Shown in pieces: positions 25,699 to 34,367 of a DNA stretch of 64,000 nt (the stretch's first letter is position 1; each line of letters opens with the position of its first letter). Under the pieces are notes generated by a model, which was not told where the DNA came from, did not search any database, and was given only the letters and a program-made list of their open reading frames with translations. This stretch comes from Thermoplasmata archaeon (GTDB lineage Archaea; Thermoplasmatota; Thermoplasmata; Halarchaeoplasmatales; Halarchaeoplasmataceae). Location of the stretch: contig PUNK01000010.1 of NCBI GenBank assembly GCA_003552585.1, positions 1-64,000 on the forward strand, in the 5' to 3' direction. A program made the translations under genes and the position numbers.

Positions 25699-26120
25699 GT
25701 TTCCACCTCAACATCAACGTCTATACCTTTTCTTATGCTCTGTGTTACAACACAGTAGTCCTCGAATATATCTATACAACTTTCCAGTTTTCTCTTTTCA
25801 TCTACTTCCGGTTTTATCTGCACACTCAGCTTAGTGATCCTTAACCTACCATCCACTCGAGTGGTATTTGCTTTCACCTCACCCTCCAATTTTTTTGGCT
25901 CGATCCTTTTTTTTCTGAGACAGAAAAGCAAACTTGCCATCAGACAGTTCAAAGTAGCTGCAGCCAGCATCCTAGAGGGGTTCGGACCCGTTTCAGAACC
26001 TCCTATATCTTCGGTTTCGTCGGATACCATATTGTTCATAGATTCTTTATCAAATTCTATCTCGAACCTATAATCTTCAATATGCTTTATTTTCACATGG
26101 AATCCTTTATCTTCACTCAT
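25695..26120 (-). CDS. OsmC-family peroxiredoxin-like protein
   Basis: A protein of 141 residues of the OsmC/Ohr superfamily, thiol-dependent reducers of organic hydroperoxides. The first redox Cys is in the helix LNCLMASLLFC and the second in DYCVVTQS, close to the family's usual spacing. ATG 26120 is preferred over GTG 26129 because GGGGTGAT lies just upstream at Shine-Dalgarno distance. It sits between cysK and udg with a 12-nt gap and a 4-nt overlap. Pairing with cysteine synthase suggests thiol or redox metabolism. Confidence 0.88.
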   Translation of the reverse strand: MSEDKGFHVKIKHIEDYRFEIEFDKESMNNMVSDETEDIGGSETGPNPSRMLAAATLNCLMASLLFCLRKKRIEPKKLEGEVKANTTRVDGRLRITKLSVQIKPEVDEKRKLESCIDIFEDYCVVTQSIRKGIDVDVEVET

Positions 26121-26132
26121 ATCTATCACCCC

Positions 26133-27143
26133 TTAAAGAGAATAGCCATTTAAAAGTTGGTTCAATTCATCGATATAATCCATCAGATCTTCAGGCGGAT
26201 GGGCATCCATCGTACCGTGATCCCTCATGCAACGGAGGCACTCTGTGACCTCAAAGAGGGTGGTGCTGAAATATTTTTCACCACCATCGGGGAATAGGGT
26301 CACAATGAAGCCACTGTCTATCTCAGATGCCACTTCCAGCGAAATATACATTGCAGCTCCAGAACTCATCCCCACGAATAGACCCTCTTTCAAAGCGAGT
26401 TTTCTAGCAGTTTCAAAGGCGTCCTCGTCTGCGATCTTCCTTATCTCATCAAGCCTTCTAGGATCATATATTCCAGGTACGATATTCTCATCCATATTTT
26501 TCAGTCCCTGGATCTTGTAATCGGGGTTTGGTTCAACTCCGATCACACGGATAGATGGATCGTGTTCTTTCAACCTTTTAGACACTCCCATCAAAGTTCC
26601 AGTTGTTCCCATCCCCGCGATGAAATGGGTGAGCTCACCGTTGGTCGCCTCTATTATCTCCTTGCCTGTGGTCTCATAGTGAGTGAGAACATTTACTTCA
26701 TTATCGAACTGGTTTGGACGCCAGTATCCTTCCTGTTCAGCGAGTTCTTCAGCTCTTTTTATAGCACCATCCGTGCCCAGTTCCTCCGGTGTGAACTCGA
26801 TCTCTGCACCCAGGGCGGTGAGCATCCTCACCCTCTCTATACTCACACCCCTTGACATGGTAAGATGCAGGTGGTACCCTTTGATCGCACAAACCATCGC
26901 CAATCCCAAACCGGTATTGCCGCTTGTAGCTTCTACTATTATTGTATCTTGATCTATCTTGCCTTTCTTCTCAGCCTCTTTGATCATGTAATATGCTATA
27001 CGGTCCTTTACAGAACCCATGGGATTGACTTTCTCTATCTTTGCGTATATCTCAACACCTTCATGGGGATTGATTTGATTGATCTTCACAAGAGGGGTAT
27101 CCCCTATAAGTTCTAAAGCGGATTCTGCTTTCTTAACGGTCAT
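26133..27143 (-). CDS. cysK: Cysteine synthase (PLP-dependent)
   Basis: A 336-residue fold-type II PLP enzyme that forms cysteine from an activated serine (O-acetyl- or O-phosphoserine) and sulfide. Visible are the Schiff-base lysine in GSVKDR (about 45), the SGNTGLGLA substrate loop, the GMGTTGTLMG phosphate-binding loop and the PLP N1-binding Ser in the C-terminal SSG region. After the catalytic core come about 40 extra residues with a CLRCMRDHGTMDAHP segment, that is a Cys-x2-Cys plus two His, possibly a metal or redox site. It is the first gene of cysK-osmC-udg, with a TATA-like TATAAAA (plus-strand bases 27169-27175) about 29 nt upstream. Which serine derivative is used is not decided by sequence alone. 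Confidence 0.9.
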   Translation of the reverse strand: MTVKKAESALELIGDTPLVKINQINPHEGVEIYAKIEKVNPMGSVKDRIAYYMIKEAEKKGKIDQDTIIVEATSGNTGLGLAMVCAIKGYHLHLTMSRGVSIERVRMLTALGAEIEFTPEELGTDGAIKRAEELAEQEGYWRPNQFDNEVNVLTHYETTGKEIIEATNGELTHFIAGMGTTGTLMGVSKRLKEHDPSIRVIGVEPNPDYKIQGLKNMDENIVPGIYDPRRLDEIRKIADEDAFETARKLALKEGLFVGMSSGAAMYISLEVASEIDSGFIVTLFPDGGEKYFSTTLFEVTECLRCMRDHGTMDAHPPEDLMDYIDELNQLLNGYSL

Positions 27144-27211
27144 CTTTTCTTTTGAAGGTTAACAATTGTATAAAACATTTAGGCCACTTTCGGGTACCTC
27201 CCTGGAAAAGG

Positions 27212-27220
27212 TATTTAAAA
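27212..27220 (+). promoter_or_regulatory. TATA box for XPD helicase
   Basis: TATTTAAAA centred 26 nt before ATG 27242, which fixes that ATG as the likely leaderless start and excludes the 30-residue upstream extension. Confidence 0.6.
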
Positions 27221-27241
27221 AACTTTAACATGTTAAAAACG

Positions 27242-29149
27242 ATGCCACCTGATTATCATCCTCTTTTCCCCTATAATCTGAGAAAGGGACAGAATAAGAT
27301 CATGAGCGATATCCGTTCATGTCTTGAAGAGGGGACATCTTTTATATTTCAGGCATCGACCGGTTCGGGAAAGACGATTTGTGTCCTGGCACCATCTCTC
27401 GAGTATGCGGAAAGAGAGGAAAAAAAAATATTGTATCTAACCCGAACAAACAGCCAACAGAAGCAAGTTCTTCTCGAACTCAAAAAAATAGGTGGACACA
27501 TCGGTATGGGGCTTCAAGGCAGGAACAATAACTGTCTTCTGACTTTAGATGACGAGGAGTTAAAAAAGGGAGATGCAGACGAATTATCAAAATATTGTAG
27601 TGACAGAAAAAAAGAGGTGAGAAAAGCCCTAGCTGAAGATGAAGATAGTTTTTCCTGTAAATACTACGCTGGACTCCTAAACACAGACATGCAGGAGTTA
27701 AGGTCATGGATCAAGGATTACGTGCCTACAATCGATGAATTCCGAGAACGATGCCATGCGATGACCACATGTCCCTACGAGGCCTCAAAAGTTTTAGTCT
27801 CTGATGCCATCCTGGTAACAGCACCTTACATCTACTTCTTTATGCCTTTTATAAGAAGAAGACTCCTCGAGTGGATGGGAGTAGAGATGGACGAACTAAT
27901 AGTGATCGTCGATGAGGCTCACAACCTACCTGATTATGCCAGAGAACTATCTTCGGGAGAGCTGAGCATCATAGGTCTAGAAAGAGCTGTAAGCGAAGGT
28001 AGCCGGCTAGGAGACCCTGCCCTAGGCAAGGATATTACGGTATCTGAGCTCGTTAGGGTTTTGACCAGTATAATATACGATATTTCATCAGAGTTCATAG
28101 TAGAGGACGATGGTTTGATCCCGCCCAATGAAGTCAGGAGTGAATTGATGTATCGTCTAGGAATCAACTCGAACGAGGTCAAAGGAATCGTCAAGGAGTT
28201 AAAGCTTCAGGGTGAGCTTGTGCAGGAAAGAAAAAGGGACGAAAAGAAACTGCCAAGATCATATCTGAATTCCATAGCCGACTTCCTAACGTTTTGGATG
28301 GGGATGGAACGCTCTCAATACATAAAACTGGTCAACGGAGGAAGCAATCCCTCTATCGAAGGATACTGTCTGGACCCGAGCCTGGTGACAGAGGCTTTGA
28401 ATCACTGCCATTCTAGCATCCATATGTCCGGTACCCTTGAACCTCTAAAAGAGTACCGCGACTCGGTAGGACTTCCTTTCGACACCGAGGCAAAAAAATA
28501 TCCCTCTCCTTTTCCCTCAAATAACATATCAGTATTTTACACTAAAAAGGTCACCACTAAGTACGAGGTGCTTCAGCAGGATAAATCCATGCTCAATAAG
28601 ATTAGCGAGCAACTTTGGCACGTGTTGGATAATTTGAACAGAAACACTGTAGTATTTTTCCCAAGCTATCGTATGATGGAGGAGTTGGTCTTTCCCTTAT
28701 CTACGACTGACACATTCGTTGAAGCCCAAAGGATGCCACAAAGAGAACTCATGCAGATGGTAGAAGAATTCAAGAAAAAGGGAGGCGTCCTATTCTCTGT
28801 TATAGGAGGGCGATTGAGCGAGGGGATGGATTTTCCTGGAGATGAGCTCGAGGTAGCCATAGTCGTGGGTGTACCCTACCCAAAGCCCACTGCCAGGCAG
28901 AGGGGACTCCAGCACTACTATGATATGAAATTTGGTAAGGGATGGGAGTACACGGTCAAAGCACCAGCTGTTCGCAAGATCCTTCAAGCATCTGGAAGAC
29001 TGGTAAGGAGCGAAACAGATCTGGGAGCGGTGCTGCTGATGGACGAGAGAGCGGTGCACTTCAAGAAGTTTCTACCCTCCATGAAGCTGACTCAATATCC
29101 ATTGAATGATATTAAGGGGTTCTTTGAGACGAGGGAGAAAGGTTTATAA
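27242..29149 (+). CDS. xpd: XPD/Rad3-family DNA helicase
   Basis: A 635-residue superfamily 2 helicase with an iron-sulfur domain, acting 5'-3' in DNA repair. Motifs: Walker A STGSGKT (Lys44), DEAH box IVIVDEAHN, and a late QASGRLVRSE motif VI. Between motifs I and II lie the FeS cysteines, in NNNCLL, KYC, FSCKYY and RCHAMTTCPYEASK. Length is close to other archaeal XPD proteins. The frame is open 30 codons further upstream to 27152, but the TATA box at 27212-27220 and homology, which begins at PPDYHPLFPY, argue for 27242. It is divergent from cysK and followed by hypB after 23 nt, with hypB having its own promoter. Confidence 0.93.
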   Translation: MPPDYHPLFPYNLRKGQNKIMSDIRSCLEEGTSFIFQASTGSGKTICVLAPSLEYAEREEKKILYLTRTNSQQKQVLLELKKIGGHIGMGLQGRNNNCLLTLDDEELKKGDADELSKYCSDRKKEVRKALAEDEDSFSCKYYAGLLNTDMQELRSWIKDYVPTIDEFRERCHAMTTCPYEASKVLVSDAILVTAPYIYFFMPFIRRRLLEWMGVEMDELIVIVDEAHNLPDYARELSSGELSIIGLERAVSEGSRLGDPALGKDITVSELVRVLTSIIYDISSEFIVEDDGLIPPNEVRSELMYRLGINSNEVKGIVKELKLQGELVQERKRDEKKLPRSYLNSIADFLTFWMGMERSQYIKLVNGGSNPSIEGYCLDPSLVTEALNHCHSSIHMSGTLEPLKEYRDSVGLPFDTEAKKYPSPFPSNNISVFYTKKVTTKYEVLQQDKSMLNKISEQLWHVLDNLNRNTVVFFPSYRMMEELVFPLSTTDTFVEAQRMPQRELMQMVEEFKKKGGVLFSVIGGRLSEGMDFPGDELEVAIVVGVPYPKPTARQRGLQHYYDMKFGKGWEYTVKAPAVRKILQASGRLVRSETDLGAVLLMDERAVHFKKFLPSMKLTQYPLNDIKGFFETREKGL

Positions 29150-29150
29150 A
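29143..29150 (+). promoter_or_regulatory. TATA box for hypB
   Basis: TTTATAAA overlapping the end of the helicase gene and centred 26-27 nt before the hypB ATG, consistent with a leaderless hypB transcript. Confidence 0.6.
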
Positions 29151-29172
29151 TCCAAAAACGGTCGAAGCCACC

Positions 29173-29838
29173 ATGCACAAGATCGCTGACGTTGATATGG
29201 AAAAGAACATCCTCGAACACAATGAGAGGATAGCTGGAGATAACAGGACCATTTTTAAAAAACATGGTATAAGGGCATTCAACGTACTGGGAGCGATAGG
29301 TTCTGGTAAAACAACTTTGATAGAAAGCCTTTATGAGGGGATGGGAGAGGAAAGAGTAGGAGCCATCGCAGGAGATCTAACAGGAGAGGACGACCACAAA
29401 CGATTTCAGGACAGGGGTATGCCATCGGTATCGATCAATACGGGTAAGGACTGCCATCTAGATGCCCATTACATAAGCCATGCCCTAGAGTCATTCCCCT
29501 TGAATGATATAGACTATCTCTTCATAGAGAATGTAGGGAACCTGATATGCCCCGCAGATTTCCCCCTGGGTACGGAATCAGACGTTGTAGTTATATCCGT
29601 GACCGAGGGAGATGACATGATAAGAAAACATCCTCTAATTTTTTCACTAGCAGAAGTTACTGTAGTAAACAAAATAGACCTTGCAGATGTTATGGATGTG
29701 GATCTTGATATAATTCGAAAGGACTTTAGAAAAGTGAATCCAAACGGTATCTTGATAGAAACTGATGCTAGAGGGGGTAAAGGGTTGAACGAACTTGCAG
29801 AAGTCCTTGACCTACCGTTTACCCCTATAGTAAGGTGA
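29173..29838 (+). CDS. hypB: HypB, GTPase for nickel insertion
   Basis: A 221-residue SIMIBI-class GTPase that delivers nickel during [NiFe]-hydrogenase maturation. P-loop GAIGSGKTTL, the metal-binding Cys-His pair in NTGKDCHLDAHYI, the ENVGNLICPADFPLG segment and NKID are all present. It lacks the His-rich N-terminal nickel store of some bacterial HypB, as is usual in archaea. No hydrogenase or other hyp gene is in the window. Its 3' end overlaps the convergent downstream gene by 27 nt. Confidence 0.95.
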   Translation: MHKIADVDMEKNILEHNERIAGDNRTIFKKHGIRAFNVLGAIGSGKTTLIESLYEGMGEERVGAIAGDLTGEDDHKRFQDRGMPSVSINTGKDCHLDAHYISHALESFPLNDIDYLFIENVGNLICPADFPLGTESDVVVISVTEGDDMIRKHPLIFSLAEVTVVNKIDLADVMDVDLDIIRKDFRKVNPNGILIETDARGGKGLNELAEVLDLPFTPIVR

Positions 29839-30711
29839 ATCTTCAAGTCTTACAGTACTAACAACATCTCGATTTTCGTAAAATTGCTTTCTCTTCTGGA
29901 TAAGGAGACCGAGTACGAAACCTCCCCCTATTATAACACCCAAAATGAAAGAGGGGAATCGGCTGTAAACTTCGGGTAAAGGTGCAACTGCCATCCTAGT
30001 TTTATTGAGTTCAACTTCAGAAATGGAGATGGTATCGGCTTCAGGATTCTCGTAATCTATTCCGATTGCGAAAGAAAAATCATCTATCGGAAAGGAGGTA
30101 GTTTCGGAGATCTCCCCATCAACTTTCGAGTCCGTACTCCAGGTATAGTAACCAGTACTTCCATCGATGAGTGAGAACTCATAGAAGTCTATGGGGTCTT
30201 CACCACGAGACTCATATCTAGGCCTTTGCATGATCTCCCCGTTAACATCTATCTCTTGAAGGATGTAAAAGGTGCCCTCGGGCAATCCTTTAAGACCGTG
30301 CAGTTGTAAATTGAATGTCACTTCTGAAGCTTTTTCCATGGAAAGAACATTCAGAGCTAATGAGGCGGTGACGGTCTTTCCATCTATTTCAAGATCTGTT
30401 TCAAGAGTAAAAGATATCTGATAAAATCTATCGTGTGCAGTTTCAGCTCTGCTCACGTCCCAATGTTCGTTTTGCAATGATATCTTATAGATGTCATCTT
30501 CAGTGATAAACTCAAATGTAGTATATTCTATGGAGTATAATCTATCTTCCTCAGAACCAACGGATATCCTAGGATTGTCTTCCAAGGAAAGATCAACAAT
30601 AAAGTCATCAATATCAACTGAATGATCAGCACCTACTACTGGGAAAAAAGCTAAGGCTATAATAAGTACGGAGATGATCACCGTGCTGACCTTTGAAGTT
30701 TTTTTCATCAT
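29812..30711 (-). CDS. Exported, C-terminally anchored protein, unknown function
   Basis: A 299-residue protein with a signal peptide (about 8-28, ending VVGA|DH), a beta-rich ectodomain of about 220 residues without cysteines, a TM helix at about 253-272 (FILGVIIGGGFVLGLL) and a basic tail. I do not recognise the ectodomain. The alternating hydrophobic pattern suggests beta sandwiches. Transcription probably starts at the ATG: the TATA-like TATAAA (plus-strand TTTATA, 30733-30738) is centred about 24 nt upstream within a dyad. It is convergent with hypB. Confidence 0.75.
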   Translation of the reverse strand: MMKKTSKVSTVIISVLIIALAFFPVVGADHSVDIDDFIVDLSLEDNPRISVGSEEDRLYSIEYTTFEFITEDDIYKISLQNEHWDVSRAETAHDRFYQISFTLETDLEIDGKTVTASLALNVLSMEKASEVTFNLQLHGLKGLPEGTFYILQEIDVNGEIMQRPRYESRGEDPIDFYEFSLIDGSTGYYTWSTDSKVDGEISETTSFPIDDFSFAIGIDYENPEADTISISEVELNKTRMAVAPLPEVYSRFPSFILGVIIGGGFVLGLLIQKRKQFYENRDVVSTVRLEDSPYYRGKR

Positions 30712-30726
30712 TCATCAACTCTGAGG

Positions 30727-30752
30727 AACCCCTTTATAAGAAAAAAGGGGTT
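30727..30752 (-). promoter_or_regulatory. Dyad enclosing the TATA box of the exported-protein gene
   Basis: Perfect 9-base arms AACCCCTTT (30727-30735) and AAAGGGGTT (30744-30752) with an 8-nt spacer. On the minus strand the inner part reads TTATAAAG, whose centre is about 24 nt from the ATG. A protein bound at the dyad would block TBP, so it looks like an operator; it could also form a hairpin. Confidence 0.45.
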
Positions 30753-30842
30753 GAGGAGGTTATCGTCATACCTTATGTTACATTATCAAAAGCAGACTGC
30801 CTATATAAAAGAGATTTCGCACAATCTTCGAATTCGTCCCTC

Positions 30843-31691
30843 TTAACCTAAGATTTTTTCCTTCAAAAGGGGGGCTACACTGACTTCACTTTGTTCGCAT
30901 TCGATGGTGTCAGTACAGAAAAAAGAATCAAAGCTTTTCTTTAGTCGTTCCAAAGAATCCCCAACGAATAAACCATGAGTGCACCCTGCATGTACCTCAT
31001 CTGCACCCATCTCATACAATTTACTGGCGGCCTCTATCATTGTACCCCCTGTAGATATTATGTCATCTAGTATTACTACGGTCATACCTTCTACATCCAT
31101 CCTTTTGGGTTTTACTTCAACTGTTTTCCCGTCTATCCGAGTTTTCTCCAGATAATCCCATGGTTTGTCTATATCTTCTGCAGCCATCCTAATCCTGTCC
31201 TTACCTCCTTCATCAGGTGATAGCAACAGATCAGGATCATATAGTTCGGAATGCTCCGCTAGCAAAGGCATGGAAGAAAGATTATGAGAGGGAATCTTGA
31301 AATAATCCAGTATGCCTGTTGCATGGAGGTCTACACTGTAGAAGGCATCAGAATGTAATGATATGTGCTCAGCTATAGCCCTCGCACTTATCGCTTCCCC
31401 TTTCTCGAAACGCTTGTCCTGCCTAGAATATGAATAATAGGGAACGATCACTTTTATAGATCTAGCCCCGTTTTCGATCAGTGCATCTTGAATGAAAAAA
31501 AGTTCGATGAGGTGTCGATTGGGGTAAGTCGTCTGAACAATGGTACAATGCTTTCCAGAAACATCACCATCCAGTTTAACATATATTTCTCCATCTGGGA
31601 AAATTTTGCTCTTTACTTCTACCGAGTCAATCTCAGTTTCTTTCTTTATCCTTCTACCCAACGCAGGGGAAGCGGGACCTATAACCAACAT
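30843..31691 (-). CDS. prs: Ribose-phosphate pyrophosphokinase (PRPP synthase)
   Basis: A 282-residue enzyme making 5-phosphoribosyl-1-pyrophosphate from ribose 5-phosphate and ATP, the precursor of purines, pyrimidines, His and Trp. Conserved elements are FPDGEIYVK, the YYSYSRQDK ATP-binding segment with the flexible-loop region (FEKGEAISAR), VDLHATGI and the PRPP loop VVILDDIISTGGTM. Slightly shorter than bacterial Prs, as in archaea. It lies 48 nt downstream of korC on the same strand and may be co-transcribed. Confidence 0.95.
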   Translation of the reverse strand: MLVIGPASPALGRRIKKETEIDSVEVKSKIFPDGEIYVKLDGDVSGKHCTIVQTTYPNRHLIELFFIQDALIENGARSIKVIVPYYSYSRQDKRFEKGEAISARAIAEHISLHSDAFYSVDLHATGILDYFKIPSHNLSSMPLLAEHSELYDPDLLLSPDEGGKDRIRMAAEDIDKPWDYLEKTRIDGKTVEVKPKRMDVEGMTVVILDDIISTGGTMIEAASKLYEMGADEVHAGCTHGLFVGDSLERLKKSFDSFFCTDTIECEQSEVSVAPLLKEKILG

Positions 31692-31739
31692 ATTATCTAA
31701 GTCGTTAACCGAGTCTTTAGATATATCTTTTTTGACAGG

Positions 31740-32270
31740 TCATTCACTATTTGAAGTCCCTTCTGAGTAACCGATTGCGAAGGCTTCGATGTTCTTTTCT
31801 TCGGTACCCTTAGGTACTAGATCGGCTATGGCTTCTTTCATTGCTTCTCTGCTTACATATCCGGTCTTTGCTGCGAAATAGCCCAACATAACAATATTGG
31901 CCACCATCTTTAATCCGAGTTCTTCAACAGCTATTTTAGTAGCAGGTAAACCGATAGCACCCCGCTCCGGTTCATCGACCAAACCCGTATCTATAATCAA
32001 TACACCTTTATCATCCAACTTAGGAAGGTAAGTATCTAAAGCGGACTGAGACATCGAGACCAATACATCGGGTCTTCTAACCTGAGGATAGTTTATCCTG
32101 CTGTCGGCCACGATGATATCGGTACTGCAAGCACCTCCTCTAGCCTCTGGTCCGTAACTCTTGGTCAATGTAACATCCTTATCGTCTAAAACTGCCGCTT
32201 TACCCAGAATATGACCCATCAGTATGATCCCTTGGCCACCAAATCCAGAGAAACGTATCTCTTTCTTCAT
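31740..32270 (-). CDS. korC: 2-oxoacid:ferredoxin oxidoreductase, gamma subunit
   Basis: A 176-residue gamma subunit. Motifs: FSGFGGQGIILMG at the N-terminus, SYGPEARGG, and the DVLVSMSQSALD strand typical of KorC/PorG. The ATG overlaps the korB stop by one base (TAATG), so the two are translationally coupled. Last gene of korDABC. Confidence 0.92.
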   Translation of the reverse strand: MKKEIRFSGFGGQGIILMGHILGKAAVLDDKDVTLTKSYGPEARGGACSTDIIVADSRINYPQVRRPDVLVSMSQSALDTYLPKLDDKGVLIIDTGLVDEPERGAIGLPATKIAVEELGLKMVANIVMLGYFAAKTGYVSREAMKEAIADLVPKGTEEKNIEAFAIGYSEGTSNSE

Positions 32271-33184
32271 TATTCCACCTCCAGTTCTTTTCTAGCCTCT
32301 CCGAATATCTTTCCTCGGACATCCTGGAAGGTGGGTGCTTCCCTGTCGACAAATTTTCCAACTATTATACTGGTTTCAGGGTCATCAGGGTCCAAAGCGA
32401 CTTCCGAGGGATCTGCACCATTTTTTATTTCGCTGTTTTCTTTGTAGTGCTGCATGGTCTTTTTGCCTGTTTTTAGCCCCACTTTTCGCCCATAACCGGT
32501 CGGACATGGAGATAGAACCTCTATGAAACAGAATCCCTTCTTTTTCAGTGCCTCTGTAAGAGATTTTATCAGCTGTTCCACGTGATATGTTGTCCATCTG
32601 GCAACGTAGACTGCCCCTGCGCCAGCAGCTACAGCAGGCAAGTTGAATGGCTGTTCGAACCCACCCCATGGAGTCGTTGACGTTTTTGCTTCAGAAGGCG
32701 TCGTCGGACCCGCTTGACCTCCAGTCATCCCATAATTAAAGTTGTTCACACATATCACATTGAAGTCAACATTTCTCCTTGCCGCGTGTATAAAATGATT
32801 ACCTCCTATTGCAAATAGATCTCCGTCACCGCTGAACACTGTCGTTATAAGATCACGGTTGCCTACTTTTAACCCGGTTGCAAATGGAATGGCCCTACCA
32901 TGAGTAACGTGGAATGAATCTACATCAACGTAACCAGCAGCCCTGCCACTGCAACCTATACCTGAAACAACTGCTGTATCCTCCGGAGCAATTTCTGAAT
33001 CCTTTAAAGCCCTTAGATAGGCATTAAGTATGACTCCTAGACCACAACCGGGACACCAAATGTGTGGGATCCTATCTTTTCTTAAATACTCGTCTAGAGG
33101 ATGAAGCCCATAGGTGGCCTCTATCCCTGGTTTCTGGGCCATGTAGTCCGGTGAGAACCAATCTCTACTTTTTCTTATGCTCAT
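32270..33184 (-). CDS. korB: 2-oxoacid:ferredoxin oxidoreductase, beta (TPP) subunit
   Basis: The thiamine-pyrophosphate-binding subunit, about 304 residues. HIWCPGCGLG (Cys ligand region), SGIGCSGRAAGY, the TPP motif GDGDLFAIGGNH...NNFNYGMTGGQ and SPCPTGYG are diagnostic. ATG 33184 follows an AAGGAGTGAT Shine-Dalgarno that overlaps the korA stop, giving coupled translation. GTG 33193 is an alternative start. Confidence 0.93.
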   Translation of the reverse strand: MSIRKSRDWFSPDYMAQKPGIEATYGLHPLDEYLRKDRIPHIWCPGCGLGVILNAYLRALKDSEIAPEDTAVVSGIGCSGRAAGYVDVDSFHVTHGRAIPFATGLKVGNRDLITTVFSGDGDLFAIGGNHFIHAARRNVDFNVICVNNFNYGMTGGQAGPTTPSEAKTSTTPWGGFEQPFNLPAVAAGAGAVYVARWTTYHVEQLIKSLTEALKKKGFCFIEVLSPCPTGYGRKVGLKTGKKTMQHYKENSEIKNGADPSEVALDPDDPETSIIVGKFVDREAPTFQDVRGKIFGEARKELEVE

Positions 33185-33189
33185 AAATA

Positions 33190-34362
33190 TCACTCCTTAA
33201 AAGGCGGGATCTCGCCTTTGTCGATCGCCACTATTCTATCAAAAATCTCCTCAGGGGTATGAATACTCCCCCCCATCTTGGGTGCCAAATATGTTCGACA
33301 AGCCCCGGCAGTACACCTTTCTACCTCAAATACTATCTGCCCGAAATTTATCTCGGCCACCAAAAATGCATCGGTACCTTTACGGGCAAGGTCATATATC
33401 CTATCCTCAGGGAAAGGCCAAATAGTTTTGGGTCGGAGTAGACCTACTTTGTAACCCTTGTCCCTGGCCATGTCAACAGCTTCGACTGCAGAACGGTATA
33501 CACTTCCGTAGGCAACGATTATCATATCGGCATCTTCAATCTTATATTCATCATAGTCCAATATGTCGTCAGCATTTTTTCGGATCTTGTCGATGAGTCT
33601 AGTGACGAGCATGTTTTGAGTTCTCTCATCCACTGAGGGATGTCCCTGCTCATCATGGGTCAGTCCTGTCACGTGAACAGAATAACCCTCTCCAGCATTG
33701 GCCATAGGAGGAACTAGATCTTCGTCGGGACAGTATGGCATAAATTCACTGGGTGGAACTCTAGGTTTCTTCCTATCCATTATGACCATATCTTCTTTAG
33801 AAGGTATCTCTACCTTCTCAGTCATGTGGGCGACCATCTCGTCAGAAAGTAAGATGACAGGTAATCTGTATTTTTCAGCCGTGTTGAATGCCTGAATCGT
33901 CATGTCAAACATTTCCTGTGGTGACGAAGGAGCGTAGACTACTACACCTACATCTCCATGTGTTCCCCATCTTGTCTGATTAACATCTCCCTGGGCAACT
34001 TTAGTAGGTAATCCTGTTGAGGGGCCTCCTCTCATGACATTAACTATAACGCACGGGGTCTCGGTCATCAATCCTAGACCATAGTTTTCCATCATCAAGC
34101 TGAAGCCAGGTCCAGAGGTGGCCGTCATGGCTTTCCTTCCAGCCCATGAGGCTCCCAATATTGCAGCAATGCTAGCAAGCTCATCTTCCATCTGTAGATA
34201 ACTACCGTGTAATTCAGGAAATCGCTGGGCGATGCGCTCTAATATTTCAGATGCAGGGGTGATCGGATATCCAGCAAAAAAAGAACAGCCAGCAGCGATG
34301 GCGCCCTCGGCACAGGCGGTATTCCCGTCCATAAAATACGTTCCCTCTTTCATTACAGACAT
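33190..34362 (-). CDS. korA: 2-oxoacid:ferredoxin oxidoreductase, alpha subunit
   Basis: The alpha subunit, about 390 residues, carrying domain I/II of the oxidoreductase: GNTACAEGAIAAGC, YPITPASEI, QMEDELASIAAILGASWAG, ATSGPGFSLMMEN and RGGPSTGLPT. The complex oxidises a 2-oxoacid with CoA to acyl-CoA and CO2, passing electrons to ferredoxin. The four-gene order with a separate ferredoxin subunit is that of 2-oxoglutarate oxidoreductases, but the substrate is not proved by sequence. ATG 34362 follows GAGTGAT overlapping the korD stop. Confidence 0.93.
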   Translation of the reverse strand: MSVMKEGTYFMDGNTACAEGAIAAGCSFFAGYPITPASEILERIAQRFPELHGSYLQMEDELASIAAILGASWAGRKAMTATSGPGFSLMMENYGLGLMTETPCVIVNVMRGGPSTGLPTKVAQGDVNQTRWGTHGDVGVVVYAPSSPQEMFDMTIQAFNTAEKYRLPVILLSDEMVAHMTEKVEIPSKEDMVIMDRKKPRVPPSEFMPYCPDEDLVPPMANAGEGYSVHVTGLTHDEQGHPSVDERTQNMLVTRLIDKIRKNADDILDYDEYKIEDADMIIVAYGSVYRSAVEAVDMARDKGYKVGLLRPKTIWPFPEDRIYDLARKGTDAFLVAEINFGQIVFEVERCTAGACRTYLAPKMGGSIHTPEEIFDRIVAIDKGEIPPFKE

Positions 34363-34367
34363 TCTTA

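Noticed and set aside
27152-27241. N-terminal 30-residue extension of the XPD helicase
   Set aside because: The frame is open, but the region contains the TATA box (27212-27220) placed for a start at 27242, and family similarity begins there.
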